64,000 nt of DNA from the NCBI RefSeq assembly GCF_020618415.1, contig NZ_CP085345.1, positions 1,364,001 to 1,428,000 on the forward strand, read 5' to 3'. Origin of the DNA: Cupriavidus sp. MP-37 (lineage in GTDB: Bacteria; Pseudomonadota; Gammaproteobacteria; Burkholderiales; Burkholderiaceae). Positions 63,666-64,000 of this stretch are shown piece after piece. A program made the translations under genes and the position numbers. The number at the start of each line of letters is the position of its first letter. Position 1 is the first letter of the stretch. Below the pieces are notes generated by a model that made no database searches, was not told where the DNA came from, and was given only the letters and a program-made list of their open reading frames with translations.

Positions 63666-64000
63666 TCAGTGCGAGTGGCGCGGCACCTCGCGGCCGCGGC
63701 AGCCGACCAGGAAGTCGAGGTCGCAGCCCTCGTCCGCCTGCAGCACGTGGTTGACGTAGAGCTTGCGATAGCCGCCGTCGGCGGGGGCCTGCAGCGGCTG
63801 CACGTCGGCCATGCGGCGCGCAAACTCGGCATCGTCGATATCGAGATGCAGGCGTCCGGCCTCGCAGTCGAGCTCGATCCAGTCGCCGTCGCGCACGATC
63901 GCCAGCGGCCCGCCGGCGGCAGCTTCCGGTGCCACATGCAGCACCACGGTGCCGTAAGCGGTGCCGCTCATGCGCGCATCGGAGATGCGCACCATGTCCT
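63666..64000 (-). CDS. IlvD/Edd-family dehydratase (C-terminal part, cut by window edge)
   Basis: The visible roughly 110 residues are the C terminus of a dihydroxy-acid/phosphogluconate dehydratase-type iron-sulfur enzyme: MVRISDARMSGTAYGTVVLH is the conserved family block (active-site Ser in RMSG), followed by the usual GGPLAIVRDGDWIELD small domain. Because of the MFS organic-acid transporter next to it, a sugar-acid dehydratase (arabonate/galactonate type) is more likely than the branched-chain amino-acid enzyme IlvD, but the fragment cannot decide. The gene continues past the right edge. Confidence 0.88.
   Translation of the reverse strand, partial: DMVRISDARMSGTAYGTVVLHVAPEAAAGGPLAIVRDGDWIELDCEAGRLHLDIDDAEFARRMADVQPLQAPADGGYRKLYVNHVLQADEGCDLDFLVGCRGREVPRHSH

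Overview
The window reads as high-GC chromosomal DNA from a beta-proteobacterium of the Burkholderiaceae, most like Cupriavidus/Ralstonia. This rests on gene order and protein style (flhDC-motAB-cheAWRDBYZ, flgAMN diverging from flgBCDEFGHI, an FlhF with a long tail, an H-NS/MvaT-style small nucleoid protein); no database search was run, so the genus is an inference.

Layout. 1-7604: flagellar rod, hook and ring genes flgB to flgI (leftward, flgI cut by the window edge) diverging from flgA-flgM-flgN. 7605-9170: an AbiE type IV toxin-antitoxin pair inside the flagellar region, with its own operator and promoter. 9291-16901: the leftward flhB-flhA-flhF-flhG-fliA-flhE export and regulation operon. 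17375-18955: isocitrate lyase (aceA) behind two palindromic operator candidates. About 19.0-30.2 kb: an accessory island of lower GC and different codon use. It carries a P-loop kinase-like gene, a protein with an HEPN-like RxxxxH motif, a giant STAND-type NTPase ending in a PD-(D/E)XK-like nuclease motif, an Mrr-like nuclease protein and a stop-interrupted membrane gene. 30.2-30.9 kb: two small overlapping genes behind a strongly structured, possibly switching RNA leader. 31-34.3 kb: arginase and two ferritin-like di-iron proteins. 34.4-44.1 kb: flhDC-motAB-cheAWRDBYZ, leftward. 44.6-54.6 kb: a second chemotaxis block (three chemoreceptors, a CheW, a CheY-like regulator, an EAL/GGDEF protein). 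55.1-64 kb: housekeeping and metabolic genes (H-NS, galE, a degenerate tyrosine recombinase, nitronate monooxygenase, PadR regulator, lipoprotein hydrolase, MFS transporter, and an IlvD/Edd dehydratase cut by the window edge).

How it works together. FlhD/FlhC should switch on the flagellar class II operons; FliA and its anti-sigma factor FlgM time late genes; FlhF/FlhG would set flagellar position and number; MotA/MotB drive rotation; the receptors signal through CheW/CheA to CheY, with CheR/CheB/CheD adapting receptors and CheZ ending the signal. The island looks like a defence cargo next to aceA.

The most original signals are: the three-segment RNA leader near 30.7 kb; the candidate defence island with two separate nuclease-type proteins and an NTPase; the AbiE operator/promoter with a predicted leaderless transcript; a 653-bp identical tract shared by two adjacent chemoreceptor genes; and a family of intergenic palindromes with extra hairpins nested at their centres.
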